From Aggregatibacter aphrophilus ATCC 33389 (GTDB lineage Bacteria > Pseudomonadota > Gammaproteobacteria > Enterobacterales > Pasteurellaceae): a stretch of 64,000 bases of DNA. A program made the translations under genes and the position numbers. Positions 19,563-27,243 of this stretch are shown one piece after another. Location: contig NZ_LR134327.1 in the NCBI RefSeq assembly GCF_900636915.1, forward strand, positions 1,922,001-1,986,000, read 5' to 3'. The notes below the pieces were generated by a model. The model ran no database searches and was not told where the DNA came from. It saw nothing but the letters and a program-made list of their open reading frames with translations. Every line of letters begins with the position of its first letter. The first letter of the stretch is position 1.

Positions 19563-20915
19563 TTAAAGTTGCTGATAGGCTTTCAGCGCGTAAGCGTCAG
19601 ACATTCCGGCAATGTAATCGCAAATCACGCGTTTTTTACCGTTTTCTTCCGCATTTCGCCAGCGATTGGCGGTGTTGGTTGGAAGCAAGCGTTGCGGATC
19701 TGATTCAAAAATTTGGAACATTTCCGTCAAAATGCGCTGACCTTTGTATTCCACGCGTTGCGTTTCCACATTATTGATCACGTATTTCTGCACAAATTTT
19801 TTAAATACTTTTAACACGCCCACCACTTCCGAGGGCAATTCGGCGTTATAACGTAATAGCGGATCGCTAAACTCAGGTTGAATTTTCCAACGCGCATTGG
19901 TGATGAAATAATTTACCAACGCCCCGATAGCGTTTTTGCGTAAGTAATGTTGATCGGAAAATAGGTTTTTGCTGATGCCCTCGATATGTTGTCGCATCCA
20001 ATCCGATTGGCCGTTTTTCAGTTCATCCAAGGCCTCTTGCCATTGTTGAACATTGACCACGCCGACGACGATGGCGTCCTCCAAATCATGCACGCCATAA
20101 GCGATGTCATCCGCCAGTTCCATAATGCTACAGTCGAGGGATTTAAAACGGGTCTTTAAAATCTCTTGCGGATTTGACCGCACTTTTTGGAGTGAACCGA
20201 ATAACGCACGATCACTTTCAGAAAGCGGCTCGAGCAACCAGTTAAACATGTGAAGATCGTCACGGAATAATCCTTTCCCCGGCCGCCAGTCGGCAATTTT
20301 GACATAACGGGGATCGCTATGTTGGCTTTCGGCTAGCTGAGCATATTGAGCGGAGGACTCGTCCAAAATGGTCGGGTATTTCACTATGCCGAGAATGGTA
20401 CGACGGGTTAAATTCATACCGGCATTTAAGGTGTAAGGTTCAAGTTTGGTGAGCAAACGAAAGGTCTGCGCATTGCCTTCAAAACCACCGTTGTTGCGCA
20501 TCATATAATTAAGCGCCACTTCACCACCGTGGCCGAAAGGCGGGTGGCCGATGTCGTGCGCAAAACACAAACTTTCGATTAAATCATTGGTCGGTAATAA
20601 AGGGCTAAGTTGTTGTTTCAACTCACTTGTATCGGTAGAAAGTTGCTGCGCTAAGGTGGCAAAGGCTTCGGCAAATTTTAGTTGTGCCACAAGGCTGCTG
20701 CCGATTTGCGCCACTTCCAAAGAATGAGTTAAGCGGGTGCGATAAAAATCATTTTCGCCTACGGCATGAATTTGAGTTTTTGCCTGTAAGCAACGGAAGG
20801 CGGCAGAATGTAAAATACGTCCGCGATCGCGACGAAACGGCGGACGATGATCTTTTTCCCGAGGTTGATCGGCGACAAAACGTTGTTGCCAACGCGGATC
20901 GATGGATTGTTTCAT
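19563..20915 (-). CDS. dgt: Deoxyguanosinetriphosphate triphosphohydrolase-like protein
   Basis: HD-domain dNTP triphosphohydrolase, hydrolysing dGTP or other dNTPs to nucleoside and tripolyphosphate. Members of this group also act in phage defence in some bacteria. At 450 residues it matches the type-2 dGTPase-like proteins. Motifs: [14 protein letters not shown] (metal His), [16 protein letters not shown] (HD pair) and [17 protein letters not shown] (third Asp). The N-terminal [22 protein letters not shown] is also conserved. It starts eight bases after yohK, so the yohJ-yohK-dgt run is probably one transcript. No strong SD is visible. Confidence 0.92.
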   Translation of the reverse strand: MKQSIDPRWQQRFVADQPREKDHRPPFRRDRGRILHSAAFRCLQAKTQIHAVGENDFYRTRLTHSLEVAQIGSSLVAQLKFAEAFATLAQQLSTDTSELKQQLSPLLPTNDLIESLCFAHDIGHPPFGHGGEVALNYMMRNNGGFEGNAQTFRLLTKLEPYTLNAGMNLTRRTILGIVKYPTILDESSAQYAQLAESQHSDPRYVKIADWRPGKGLFRDDLHMFNWLLEPLSESDRALFGSLQKVRSNPQEILKTRFKSLDCSIMELADDIAYGVHDLEDAIVVGVVNVQQWQEALDELKNGQSDWMRQHIEGISKNLFSDQHYLRKNAIGALVNYFITNARWKIQPEFSDPLLRYNAELPSEVVGVLKVFKKFVQKYVINNVETQRVEYKGQRILTEMFQIFESDPQRLLPTNTANRWRNAEENGKKRVICDYIAGMSDAYALKAYQQL

Positions 20916-20923
20916 GATGTACT

Positions 20924-21616
20924 TTATACCATTGCGTAGATCAATTTGAAGACAAGAGGTGCCAAAACTGAGCTAATGATACCGCACAATACTAAGGAAA
21001 TGGAACTGTAACTACCGGCTTTTGCATTATTTTCCATGCAACTCACCGTACCTAAGGCATGAGAAATCGCCCCGACGGATAAGCCGATAGCTTCTTGATT
21101 TTTCAAGCCGATTTTTTTTAAGAGCAGATACCCAAAAATCGAACCTTGCAAACCGGCAACCACTACGCCAACCGCAGCAACAGAAGGGATCCCGCCTAAA
21201 TTTTCAGACACGGCCATAGCAATCGGCGTAGTAATAGATTTCGGCAAAATGGTGGCCACAATATCCGGTTTCGCACCCAGAAGTAATGCCAATACTGTGC
21301 CGCTAATCATAGATAAAAGGGAAGCAGACACGGTGGTAATCAAAATGATTTGCCAATGACGACCAATTTGACGAATTTGTTCATATAACGGCACCGCCAA
21401 TGCAACAATACTCACCCCCAATAAATTATTGAGCGGCGCATTACCGGCCATATAGGTGTCATAAGGTACATGAAATGCAAGCAGCACCACCACTAAAATA
21501 ATCACCGTCAACACAAAGCTATTTAGCACTACCGATTTCCAGCGTTTATTAATGGTTACCGCGAAGGCAAAGGCAAGGATGGTCAAAATGGTATAAGCAT
21601 AAATAAGATAAGACAT
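20924..21616 (-). CDS. yohK: LrgB/YohK family inner-membrane protein
   Basis: Membrane protein of the LrgB group (230 residues, about seven helices) that partners with LrgA/YohJ; proposed roles are holin/antiholin-like control of murein hydrolases or pyruvate/glycolate export. Typical stretches are [43 protein letters not shown] and [14 protein letters not shown]. The start codon overlaps the last base of yohJ. Equivalent genes sit beside the nuclease-csdAE cluster in Haemophilus influenzae as I recall, which makes the tRNA island between them an insertion. Confidence 0.92.
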   Translation of the reverse strand: MSYLIYAYTILTILAFAFAVTINKRWKSVVLNSFVLTVIILVVVLLAFHVPYDTYMAGNAPLNNLLGVSIVALAVPLYEQIRQIGRHWQIILITTVSASLLSMISGTVLALLLGAKPDIVATILPKSITTPIAMAVSENLGGIPSVAAVGVVVAGLQGSIFGYLLLKKIGLKNQEAIGLSVGAISHALGTVSCMENNAKAGSYSSISLVLCGIISSVLAPLVFKLIYAMV

Positions 21617-22026
21617 TATTCCTCCTTCGCCCGTTTTTTCATGATTTTATGTTTAAGATGAGTAAAGGATTTGAGGGAAAACAGATAGTCAGACAGTATG
21701 CCGATAACAACCAAGGTCACGCAAGTACTGACAATATTCGGCACTAATAATTCTTTCATTTGATCCATGAGCAAGCCGGAATATTTGACAATTCCCACAC
21801 TGACCGGCACAAATAATAACGCCATGTAACGAATTAAAAGACGGGAGGAAAACATCACCCACTCCACTTTGACGATACGTAACATTAAGCAGGTAAACAG
21901 CAGCAATAATCCCCAAATACTCGATGGAATGCCAATAGGGACGTAATGCGCGATCAATTCTCCGAAATACAACATGAGATACAACAAAAACAGCGACCTG
22001 ACTAAGTCAAAAACTTTCCGATACAT
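21616..22026 (-). CDS. yohJ: LrgA/YohJ family inner-membrane protein
   Basis: Small membrane protein (136 residues, four helices) of the CidA/LrgA holin-like group, first gene of yohJK. LRSLFLLYLML-like N-terminus, PSSIWGLLLLFTCLMLRIVKVEW and RYMALLFVPVSVGIVKY (residues ~68-84) are typical. The C-terminus is basic (HLKHKIMKKRAKEE), consistent with a cytoplasmic end. yohK begins at its stop codon. Confidence 0.92.
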   Translation of the reverse strand: MYRKVFDLVRSLFLLYLMLYFGELIAHYVPIGIPSSIWGLLLLFTCLMLRIVKVEWVMFSSRLLIRYMALLFVPVSVGIVKYSGLLMDQMKELLVPNIVSTCVTLVVIGILSDYLFSLKSFTHLKHKIMKKRAKEE

Positions 22027-22261
22027 AATAAAAAACTCAACTTTTGTTTAAACCTCAAAATAATTCTACTCCCATTTAGTTAGTAGGGGAATTTTTTATT
22101 CAAAATTGATGATGTTATGAAGACGGCGCAAGGGGTAAATGCAGTAAAAATTTCATAGATAAAAAACCATCAAACGTGTTGAATTTTATACAGTTAAACA
22201 AAATTACAAAGTTTTTACTTGCAACTGCAATATAAATCCTTATAATACCGCCCGTTTTCAC

Positions 22262-22379
22262 ATGAAACTTATCAGTGTTGCCTGGGTGGCGAAATTGGTA
22301 GACGCAGCGGATTCAAAATCCGCCGTTGAATAAACGTGTCGGTTCGAGTCCGACCCTAGGCACCAATGATAAGTTTCAT
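22262..22379. repeat. Perfect 13-bp inverted repeat flanking tRNA-Leu
   Basis: ATGAAACTTATCA (22262-22274) upstream and TGATAAGTTTCAT (22367-22379) downstream of the tRNA are exact inverse complements, so the precursor RNA can pair just outside the acceptor stem. The right arm is also part of the repeated attachment sequence seen again near 26652, where it has one mismatch. Confidence 0.85.
22280..22365 (+). tRNA. tRNA-Leu, anticodon CAA
   Basis: An 86-base class II tRNA with encoded CCA. Acceptor stem GCCTGGG pairs with CCTAGGC with one G-T pair. The anticodon stem GCGGA/TCCGC encloses loop TTCAAAA, giving anticodon CAA for TTG codons. A long variable arm and GGTTCGAGTCC T-arm complete it. 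Its 3' end is the left attachment site of the following island and remains intact. Confidence 0.97.
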
Positions 22380-22387
22380 ACTACATC

Positions 22388-22414
22388 AAGCCGCTTTCCG
22401 AAGCGGCTTTTTCA
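22388..22414 (+). terminator. Intrinsic terminator after tRNA-Leu
   Basis: AAGCCGCTT (22388-22396), loop TCCG, AAGCGGCTT (22401-22409) and a T-rich tail form a strong 9-bp terminator ending the tRNA transcript. From here to 22676 there is no gene. The only other feature noted is a direct repeat TTTGTACCA at 22532-22540 and 22543-22551, a type of sequence often seen near phage integration modules. Confidence 0.85.
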
Positions 22415-22676
22415 TTTTAAAAATAATTAAAAAATTAATAAGTTATAACAAATCTAAAATTCTATTCTTGCAAAATCACTGTATATATTCACCGTTCATT
22501 TATTATATGTTTAGAACATAAATGGAGTGAATTTGTACCAATTTTGTACCAAAAATATCTCCCCAAAAAATCAGGTTAGCTATAGAAGACATCGATATCT
22601 TGGTTAAGTCTTTTGCAACGATTATCTGCTTGTTTTTATATAACTAAAGTTGTATCTTCACAAACAGGAGATTCAC

Positions 22677-23012
22677 ATGTCTAATTTAGCAACTCAACTT
22701 CAAGATAAATTGTATAAACAACGTATTTTAGGCAAAATGACCACCGATAACGGATACTCCACCATTACAGAAAGCGATATCGTGTTCACCAATACCAACG
22801 TGAAATAATATATTGGCGAGGGCGCTTATTCATTCAACTTAAACTGTGAAACACGCACTAAGCGTTTGCAAGGCCTACTGGCTGGGGGGATTATGGTATT
22901 AAGCGACAACCCGCCTTATCGTCCGTTTGAAATAACAGAAGACTTATTCGACACCGCAAAGATTATTTGGAAGTTTATTAAAGCGGTGGAATTAAAACCG
23001 AAATATTTATAA
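22677..23012 (+). pseudogene. Small island gene interrupted by in-frame TAA
   Basis: Starts ATG 22677 behind AACAGGAG. After 43 codons (ending FTNTNVK) there is TAA at 22806-22808, then the same frame continues YIGEGAYSFNLNCETRTKRL and NPPYRPFEITEDLFDTAKII to the stop at 23012, giving 112 codons overall. The product is not recognised. The continuous register suggests a single nonsense mutation in a formerly 111-residue protein. It lies 22 bases before the BRCT gene and may have been in its operon. Confidence 0.65.
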
Positions 23013-23034
23013 TTTTTTAACTTTGGAACTAACC

Positions 23035-23922
23035 ATGAAAGACGAATTGTATAGCTACAATTATGTGCGGAATCGCAATAAATTGTTTGCAAACTTAATC
23101 AGTATTATTGATGGTATTACCTGTGATGGTGAGATTACCGAACAAGAATTGCTTTATCTTGATACTTGGCTACTTGAAGCCAAATCTCTACAGGACAATG
23201 TCATTTTTCAACAAATCCGCGATCACATTATCGATATTCGTTTTGATGGTAAAGTGACAAAAGATGAATTAAAAGAACTCAAATCCACACTACTTCTCAT
23301 TCAACGCGACATTCTAGACCTTCCAAACATTGACCTTTACTCAAAAGAATCCGATATGCACTTATTGTCCGGTTTGTGTAAAGGGATGATTTCCGACAAT
23401 AAACTAAACGATGATGAAATTCGCTATCTGAACTGGTGGCTAAGCCAAAATGGCTTGTTAAAAAATAACTATCCGGGTAGTGAACTATATCGCCTAGTCA
23501 CAGATATTCTTGCCGATGGCATTATCACGGAAGAAGAACGTCTCCAATTAAAATATATGCTCACTGATTTTACCGGTAGCGATCCTGAAAATGGCGTAGT
23601 TGACGGGTTATCTATGGGAAAATCATTTTTTGATGATGTGTCTGATATTGATTTTGCTAATAAGGTGCTTTGCTTTACCGGAAAATTTGTTTATGGCTCA
23701 CGTGCAAAATGTGAAGAAAAAGCACATGAACTTGGTAGCCTTCCAATAAAAGATTGGCGAACTGATTTAGATTATTTAATTGTTGGCACTCTCAATTCTC
23801 GCGATTGGATTTATCAAAGTTTCGGTCGAAAAATTGAAAAGGCAAAAGAATATCAAAAACAGGGGCATAAGGTAAAGGTGATCACTGAGGAACAGTGGCT
23901 TAGTAATGTTATGGGGAGCTGA
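23035..23922 (+). CDS. TerB-like repeats plus C-terminal BRCT domain protein
   Basis: A 295-residue cytoplasmic protein. The N-terminal two thirds has three acidic helical repeats of similar layout, each like the metal-binding turn of TerB/tellurite-resistance-type domains: DGITCDGEITEQELLYLDTWL, KGMISDNKLNDDEIRYLNWWL and DILADGIITEEERLQLKYML. The C-terminus (residues ~205-290) is a BRCT fold: NKVLCFTGKFVYGSRAKCEE, DYLIVGTLNSRDW, KVKVITEEQWL. BRCT domains usually bind phosphoprotein or DNA ends. ATG 23035 was chosen over a TTG 12 bases upstream. Island gene; function unknown. Confidence 0.75.
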   Translation: MKDELYSYNYVRNRNKLFANLISIIDGITCDGEITEQELLYLDTWLLEAKSLQDNVIFQQIRDHIIDIRFDGKVTKDELKELKSTLLLIQRDILDLPNIDLYSKESDMHLLSGLCKGMISDNKLNDDEIRYLNWWLSQNGLLKNNYPGSELYRLVTDILADGIITEEERLQLKYMLTDFTGSDPENGVVDGLSMGKSFFDDVSDIDFANKVLCFTGKFVYGSRAKCEEKAHELGSLPIKDWRTDLDYLIVGTLNSRDWIYQSFGRKIEKAKEYQKQGHKVKVITEEQWLSNVMGS

Positions 23923-23924
23923 TA

Positions 23925-24149
23925 ATGAAAAAACTACTCTTAATTTTAATCGCACTTTGTTTGATTTACGCCCCCACCCTTGCCAAAGGCAAAAAAGCCG
24001 ACGCAGAACAGTTTAGCTGTGACGATGGCAAACGCACCTGCAAAGATATGGATAGTTGTGCCGATGCCAAATTTCATTTGAGAGAATGCGGCATGCAGAA
24101 ACTGGATAGGGATAGAGACGGTGTACCGTGTGAGAGTATTTGTGGGTAA
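23925..24149 (+). CDS. Exported Excalibur-domain calcium-binding protein
   Basis: A 74-residue protein with a clear Sec signal peptide (MKKLLLILIALCLIYAPTLA) and a mature part ending in the Excalibur motif LDRDRDGVPCESIC, where Asp residues form the calcium site. Four Cys before it (FSCDDGKRTCKDMDSC, LRECG) and two within it suggest disulfides in the periplasm. It starts three bases after the BRCT gene stop, so the two are co-translated. Such domains often accompany extracellular nucleases; here the domain stands alone. Function unknown. Confidence 0.8.
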   Translation: MKKLLLILIALCLIYAPTLAKGKKADAEQFSCDDGKRTCKDMDSCADAKFHLRECGMQKLDRDRDGVPCESICG

Positions 24150-24235
24150 TGGAAGAAATAAACCTAAAATTTAGCAAAGTAATAAATTAAAAGTTTATAA
24201 ATTAACCCGCTACTTTTATTTATTTTTGAGGTTCT

Positions 24236-25225
24236 ATGAAAAAAAGAAAAAATATTTTTAGATGCCCTAGGATTTTTACTATATATAACAATGAATACAG
24301 GAACGAATCTCTAGCCTTTATAAATTCTTTAGATTTAATTATAAAAAATAATCTTACTGAAGTAACTATTAGCTTTTTTTCTTGCATTGATATAAAAGCT
24401 GCTGCCATGGTGTTACTTTATTCTAAATTAGAAACCATACTTGCGAGCAGTCATGTTAAAATCCATTTTTTATTTTCGCCTTTTTATGGTGATTTGCAGC
24501 TTTTGTTAAAAAAATCTGGATTCGCTTATTTGCTAAAACACAGAAAGTCTAAAAATAACCTTGAACGTGGGCAAGAAGGAATGCCGATCATTAGTGGAGT
24601 TGGAGGGAAATTTAGAGATGAGATAATTGATTTCATACAATATCAAATTTATAAAAATAAATTAACCCCTGAGCAAGAACATATTTTAAGTGATGCTATT
24701 TATGAAGCAATAAATAATGTTACTTTGCATGCTTACCCAGAACATGACGCTTGTCACCGTCCATGGTGGCTAATGTGTGATTTATTTGAGAATGAATTAT
24801 ACTTAGTACTTTATGACCAAGGTTCTGGAATACCAAAAACATTTTGTAAGGGAAACAAGCTTTTTGATAGTATAGATTGGGAAAGTGATGAAGCTAAACA
24901 AGTTTTAACAGAGTTAATTGATAAGTTTGGATTATCTCAAAATATATCTATCCCTTCTATTGAAGCAATATCAACATCAGAATCTACAGCTATTCATCTA
25001 GCTATGACCGATGACATAACTCGAATGACCGGTAAAGATGAAGAAAAACACGGGCAAGGCAGCAAAAGTATAAAAAAACTTGTATCATCTCACGAAAATG
25101 GTACTCTGTGGGTGTTTAGCTGCGGAGGACTAATGAAATATCTTAATGATGACACTCTTCCAGAATTAGTTGATTTACCTATACCAATTAATGGTACATT
25201 GATACAATGGAATATAAAGGTTTAA
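24236..25225 (+). CDS. GHKL-type ATPase with N-terminal STAS-like region, cassette gene 1
   Basis: A 329-residue protein. The first ~110 residues resemble a STAS-like fold (TEVTISFFSCIDIKAAAMVLLYSKL). The second half holds a histidine-kinase-type ATP-binding fold: N-box DAIYEAINNVTLHAYPEH (~163-180), G1 box LVLYDQGSGIPKTF (~200) and a later G2-like GQGSKSIKKLV. There is no phospho-acceptor His module or membrane segment, so it is an anti-sigma-type or effector ATPase rather than a sensor kinase. The ATG follows TGAGGT. It is followed by the DUF4325 gene three bases later. Strongly AT-rich. The pairing of such ATPases with DUF4325 proteins is known from genomic islands; the role is unknown. 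Confidence 0.7.
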   Translation: MKKRKNIFRCPRIFTIYNNEYRNESLAFINSLDLIIKNNLTEVTISFFSCIDIKAAAMVLLYSKLETILASSHVKIHFLFSPFYGDLQLLLKKSGFAYLLKHRKSKNNLERGQEGMPIISGVGGKFRDEIIDFIQYQIYKNKLTPEQEHILSDAIYEAINNVTLHAYPEHDACHRPWWLMCDLFENELYLVLYDQGSGIPKTFCKGNKLFDSIDWESDEAKQVLTELIDKFGLSQNISIPSIEAISTSESTAIHLAMTDDITRMTGKDEEKHGQGSKSIKKLVSSHENGTLWVFSCGGLMKYLNDDTLPELVDLPIPINGTLIQWNIKV

Positions 25226-25227
25226 AT

Positions 25228-25599
25228 ATGACCATAAATGAAATAAATGTTATCAAAGACTTCTCTAAAAAACCCTATGGTAGATCACCTGAAAAAGTGA
25301 TGAAAGGGGAAGAGAATGATACTGGGTTGGTTTTTAGAGAAAAACTGCTTGCACCTCGTCTAACTGATTGTATATCAAAAAGGAATAAGTTAAGAGTTAT
25401 ATTAACTGGATATAACCGTTATGGGCGTTCTTTTTTAGATGAGGCTTTTGGTGGTTTAATTCGAGATGATGGGTTCACCTATAAGCAGTTGGAAGATTAT
25501 TTGGATATTGAACACAAAGATGTACAATCTATTGTTGATTTATCTTGGGAACGTATAAAGAAAGCGGCCCTAGATAAGGGGCAAATTAATGAAGATTAA
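25228..25599 (+). CDS. DUF4325 STAS-like protein, cassette gene 2
   Basis: A 123-residue protein matching the STAS-like DUF4325 pattern: FSKKPYGRSPEKVMKGEEN at the start, VFREKLLAPRL in the middle, and the hallmark GYNRYGRSFLDEAFGGLIRD (residues ~65-85), in which the Ser-Phe-x-x-Glu-Ala-Phe segment is typical. STAS domains often act as partners of GHKL ATPases, as in SpoIIAA/SpoIIAB switching, which fits the upstream gene. The start at 25228 lies three bases after the ATPase stop. Its end overlaps the next gene by 11 bases. Confidence 0.72.
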   Translation: MTINEINVIKDFSKKPYGRSPEKVMKGEENDTGLVFREKLLAPRLTDCISKRNKLRVILTGYNRYGRSFLDEAFGGLIRDDGFTYKQLEDYLDIEHKDVQSIVDLSWERIKKAALDKGQINED

Positions 25600-26116
25600 G
25601 TCATTCTTATTGATTTCATTTGTAATTTTAGTCACTATTTATTTTATTCGGATCTGTACTCAAAACACCAGTATAGACGAGCATTTTGCAATTATATCAT
25701 CATCTGTAATAACTGCTGTAGGTTGGTCTATATCTTCATATTTGAACACTCGTAGTTTTCAACGTAGTGAAATTATAAAAAACAAAGATCATATTACAAA
25801 TCTTATTGATGCCTTATTTCGTGAGTTATTAGAATTAGCAGAGAAACGCTCAACATCAATAGAGGATATAGACAATTTTATAACTACTAGAGTAACCATA
25901 ATTGAGTTTAAAGCCAATCAGTTAGAAAAAATTTTCAAAGAAAATTGTCAGTTTATTTCTAATGAATCATTAACAGAACTACGCTCTAAACCAATAGATA
26001 TTTTTGAAAACAGTCATTCTAATTATAAAGAATTAAACCAACAATTAAATCAATTAAAGAACTCTTTATATCAAGATATTGAAGATAATTATAATTCTTG
26101 GCTAAAAAATCAATAA
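25589..26116 (+). CDS. Two-TM protein with cytoplasmic helical domain, cassette gene 3
   Basis: A 175-residue protein with two membrane helices near the N-terminus (FLLISFVILVTIYFIRIC, and IISSSVITAVGWSISSYL after a short loop), followed by a long charged helical region (residues ~55-175) with heptad-like leucines, probably cytoplasmic. No family is recognised. Its ATG overlaps the DUF4325 gene end by 11 bases, showing translational coupling. The layout ATPase, STAS-like protein and membrane protein suggests a switch acting on the membrane. A terminator follows directly. Confidence 0.6.
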   Translation: MKIKSFLLISFVILVTIYFIRICTQNTSIDEHFAIISSSVITAVGWSISSYLNTRSFQRSEIIKNKDHITNLIDALFRELLELAEKRSTSIEDIDNFITTRVTIIEFKANQLEKIFKENCQFISNESLTELRSKPIDIFENSHSNYKELNQQLNQLKNSLYQDIEDNYNSWLKNQ

Positions 26117-26137
26117 TTTTATTTAACATCTAAAAAT

Positions 26138-26166
26138 AGCGGTCATCTGACCGCTTTATTTTTTAT
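26138..26166 (+). terminator. Terminator of the island cassette
   Basis: AGCGGTCA (26138-26145), loop TC, TGACCGCT (26148-26155) and a T-rich tail form an 8-bp intrinsic terminator 20 bases after the two-TM gene. Confidence 0.85.
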
Positions 26167-26371
26167 CCTTCCTCACCTCTCCCCCATTATCCTCAACCTT
26201 CAATTCACACTCCACTTGTGACACATAACCATTGCCAGCAATGGTGTGGGTCACTCTGGTGATAAGCCAATTTGCCGCGTCGATTTCCGATTTAAAGCCT
26301 GAAAGTTCCAGTGGGGTTTCCGGCATCAACATCGGGTCGCCGTAGGCTAAATCAATGGTGAAGGTTGCCAC
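26156..26371 (-). pseudogene. C-terminal fragment of phage late control gene D (tail protein)
   Basis: About 70 codons of the C-terminal part of a P2-type gpD tail protein: LAYGDPMLMPETPLELSGF and AANWLITRVTHTIAGNG are the recognisable stretches. There is no proper start; the frame opens at a GTG inside the domain and the remaining ~300 codons are absent. It lies near the right boundary of the tRNA-Leu island and shows that phage DNA contributed to it. From 26372 to 26636 no gene was seen. Confidence 0.7.
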
Positions 26372-26636
26372 GCCCTCGCATCAAATATAGCGATTTCAAC
26401 CTAAATTGCATTATCACTTTAAACCTTTGCTAATATTGGTGCTGTTGAGATCAAATCATTCAGATCCTTTAACGCAAAACAACGCAAGAAAACACAAAAA
26501 TCAGATCTTTTTTGATGAATGTCACAAAAAACAAAAAATAGTTTAAAATAAGCCATAAAATATTTTTTATACGCAATTTGGAACAAATTATTGAGGTTGA
26601 TATAATGCAACCCGTTGAAGCAACGGCAACCTTCTT

Positions 26637-26663
26637 ACCCTAAGGTACCAATGATAAGCTTCA
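26637..26663. other. Right attachment-site-like repeat of the tRNA-Leu end
   Basis: Imperfect copy of 22353-22378 containing ACCAATGATAAG exactly, with one extra A, one C-to-T and one T-to-C change. It marks the right boundary of the island. A weak hairpin with T-run (26674-26699) follows and may be the original terminator downstream of the tRNA before insertion. Confidence 0.65.
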
Positions 26664-26739
26664 AGACGCCTAAAACTGCTGTAAAAAGCAGCTTTTTTTG
26701 TCACTAAATTTTATGTTTTTCTAAAATTTACCGAGAAAA

Positions 26740-27240
26740 ATGACCGCACTTTTGGCGGTTTTATATGTTATGTTGCAACGACTTCTCTGCCTTATCTTAT
26801 TGCTCTTGGCTCCCGCCCTTCAAGCACGAACAACAGATTGCCGTGTGGTGGGTATTAGCGACGGAGACACTTTCACTTGTTTAACTGCCAATCGTAAAAC
26901 CATTAAAGTGCGGTTAGCCGAAATCGATGCACCGGAAAAAACACAACCCTTCGGTAAAAAATCCCGTCAAATGCTTGGCTCGCTTATCCACAAACGCAAT
27001 GTTTCATTAAATATTCAAGGTTACGATCGCTATCAGCGCACCTTGGCAACGGTGTATGATAAGCAGGGGCAAAACATCAATTTAATTATGGTACAACAAG
27101 GCATGGCATGGGCTTATCGACAATATTTGCACGATGTTGCCTATTTACAGGCTGAACAAACGGCAAGAGAAAATCGACGAGGTTTGTGGCGCGATCGTTC
27201 CCCTGTCGAACCCCACTTATGGCGTCAACAAAGAAGGTAA
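26740..27240 (+). CDS. Exported thermonuclease (SNase-like) family endonuclease
   Basis: Staphylococcal-nuclease-fold protein predicted to be exported, cleaving DNA or RNA in a calcium-dependent way. A hydrophobic signal sequence ends near LAPALQA. The SNase core has VVGISDGDTFTC (Asp pair for metal), KVRLAEIDAPEK (catalytic Arg) and QGMAWAYRQYLH with the second Arg region YDRYQRTLATVY. At 166 residues it is normal length. The start is uncertain: 26740 includes an uptake signal in its first codons, and ATG 26770 gives a more typical signal peptide; neither has a strong SD. The csdAE genes follow. Confidence 0.9.
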   Translation: MTALLAVLYVMLQRLLCLILLLLAPALQARTTDCRVVGISDGDTFTCLTANRKTIKVRLAEIDAPEKTQPFGKKSRQMLGSLIHKRNVSLNIQGYDRYQRTLATVYDKQGQNINLIMVQQGMAWAYRQYLHDVAYLQAEQTARENRRGLWRDRSPVEPHLWRQQRR

Positions 27241-27243
27241 AAA

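Larger units (their letters stand above)
22353..26663. mobile_element. Decayed genomic island in tRNA-Leu
   Basis: The tRNA 3' end plus flank (22353-22378) recurs imperfectly at 26637-26663: the core ACCAATGATAAG is identical, with two substitutions and one inserted base elsewhere in 26. The 4.3 kb between them is AT-rich and lacks housekeeping genes. It contains a nonsense-broken gene, a TerB-like/BRCT gene, an Excalibur gene, a three-gene ATPase cassette and a phage D-gene fragment. The flanking genes, yohJK and nuclease-csdAE, are neighbours in Haemophilus influenzae as I remember. There is no integrase, so the element is likely immobile unless helped. Confidence 0.75.

Noticed and set aside
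26419-26610. 63-codon minus-strand frame in the island's right end
   Set aside because: No ribosome site, no recognisable domain, composition like random AT-rich DNA.
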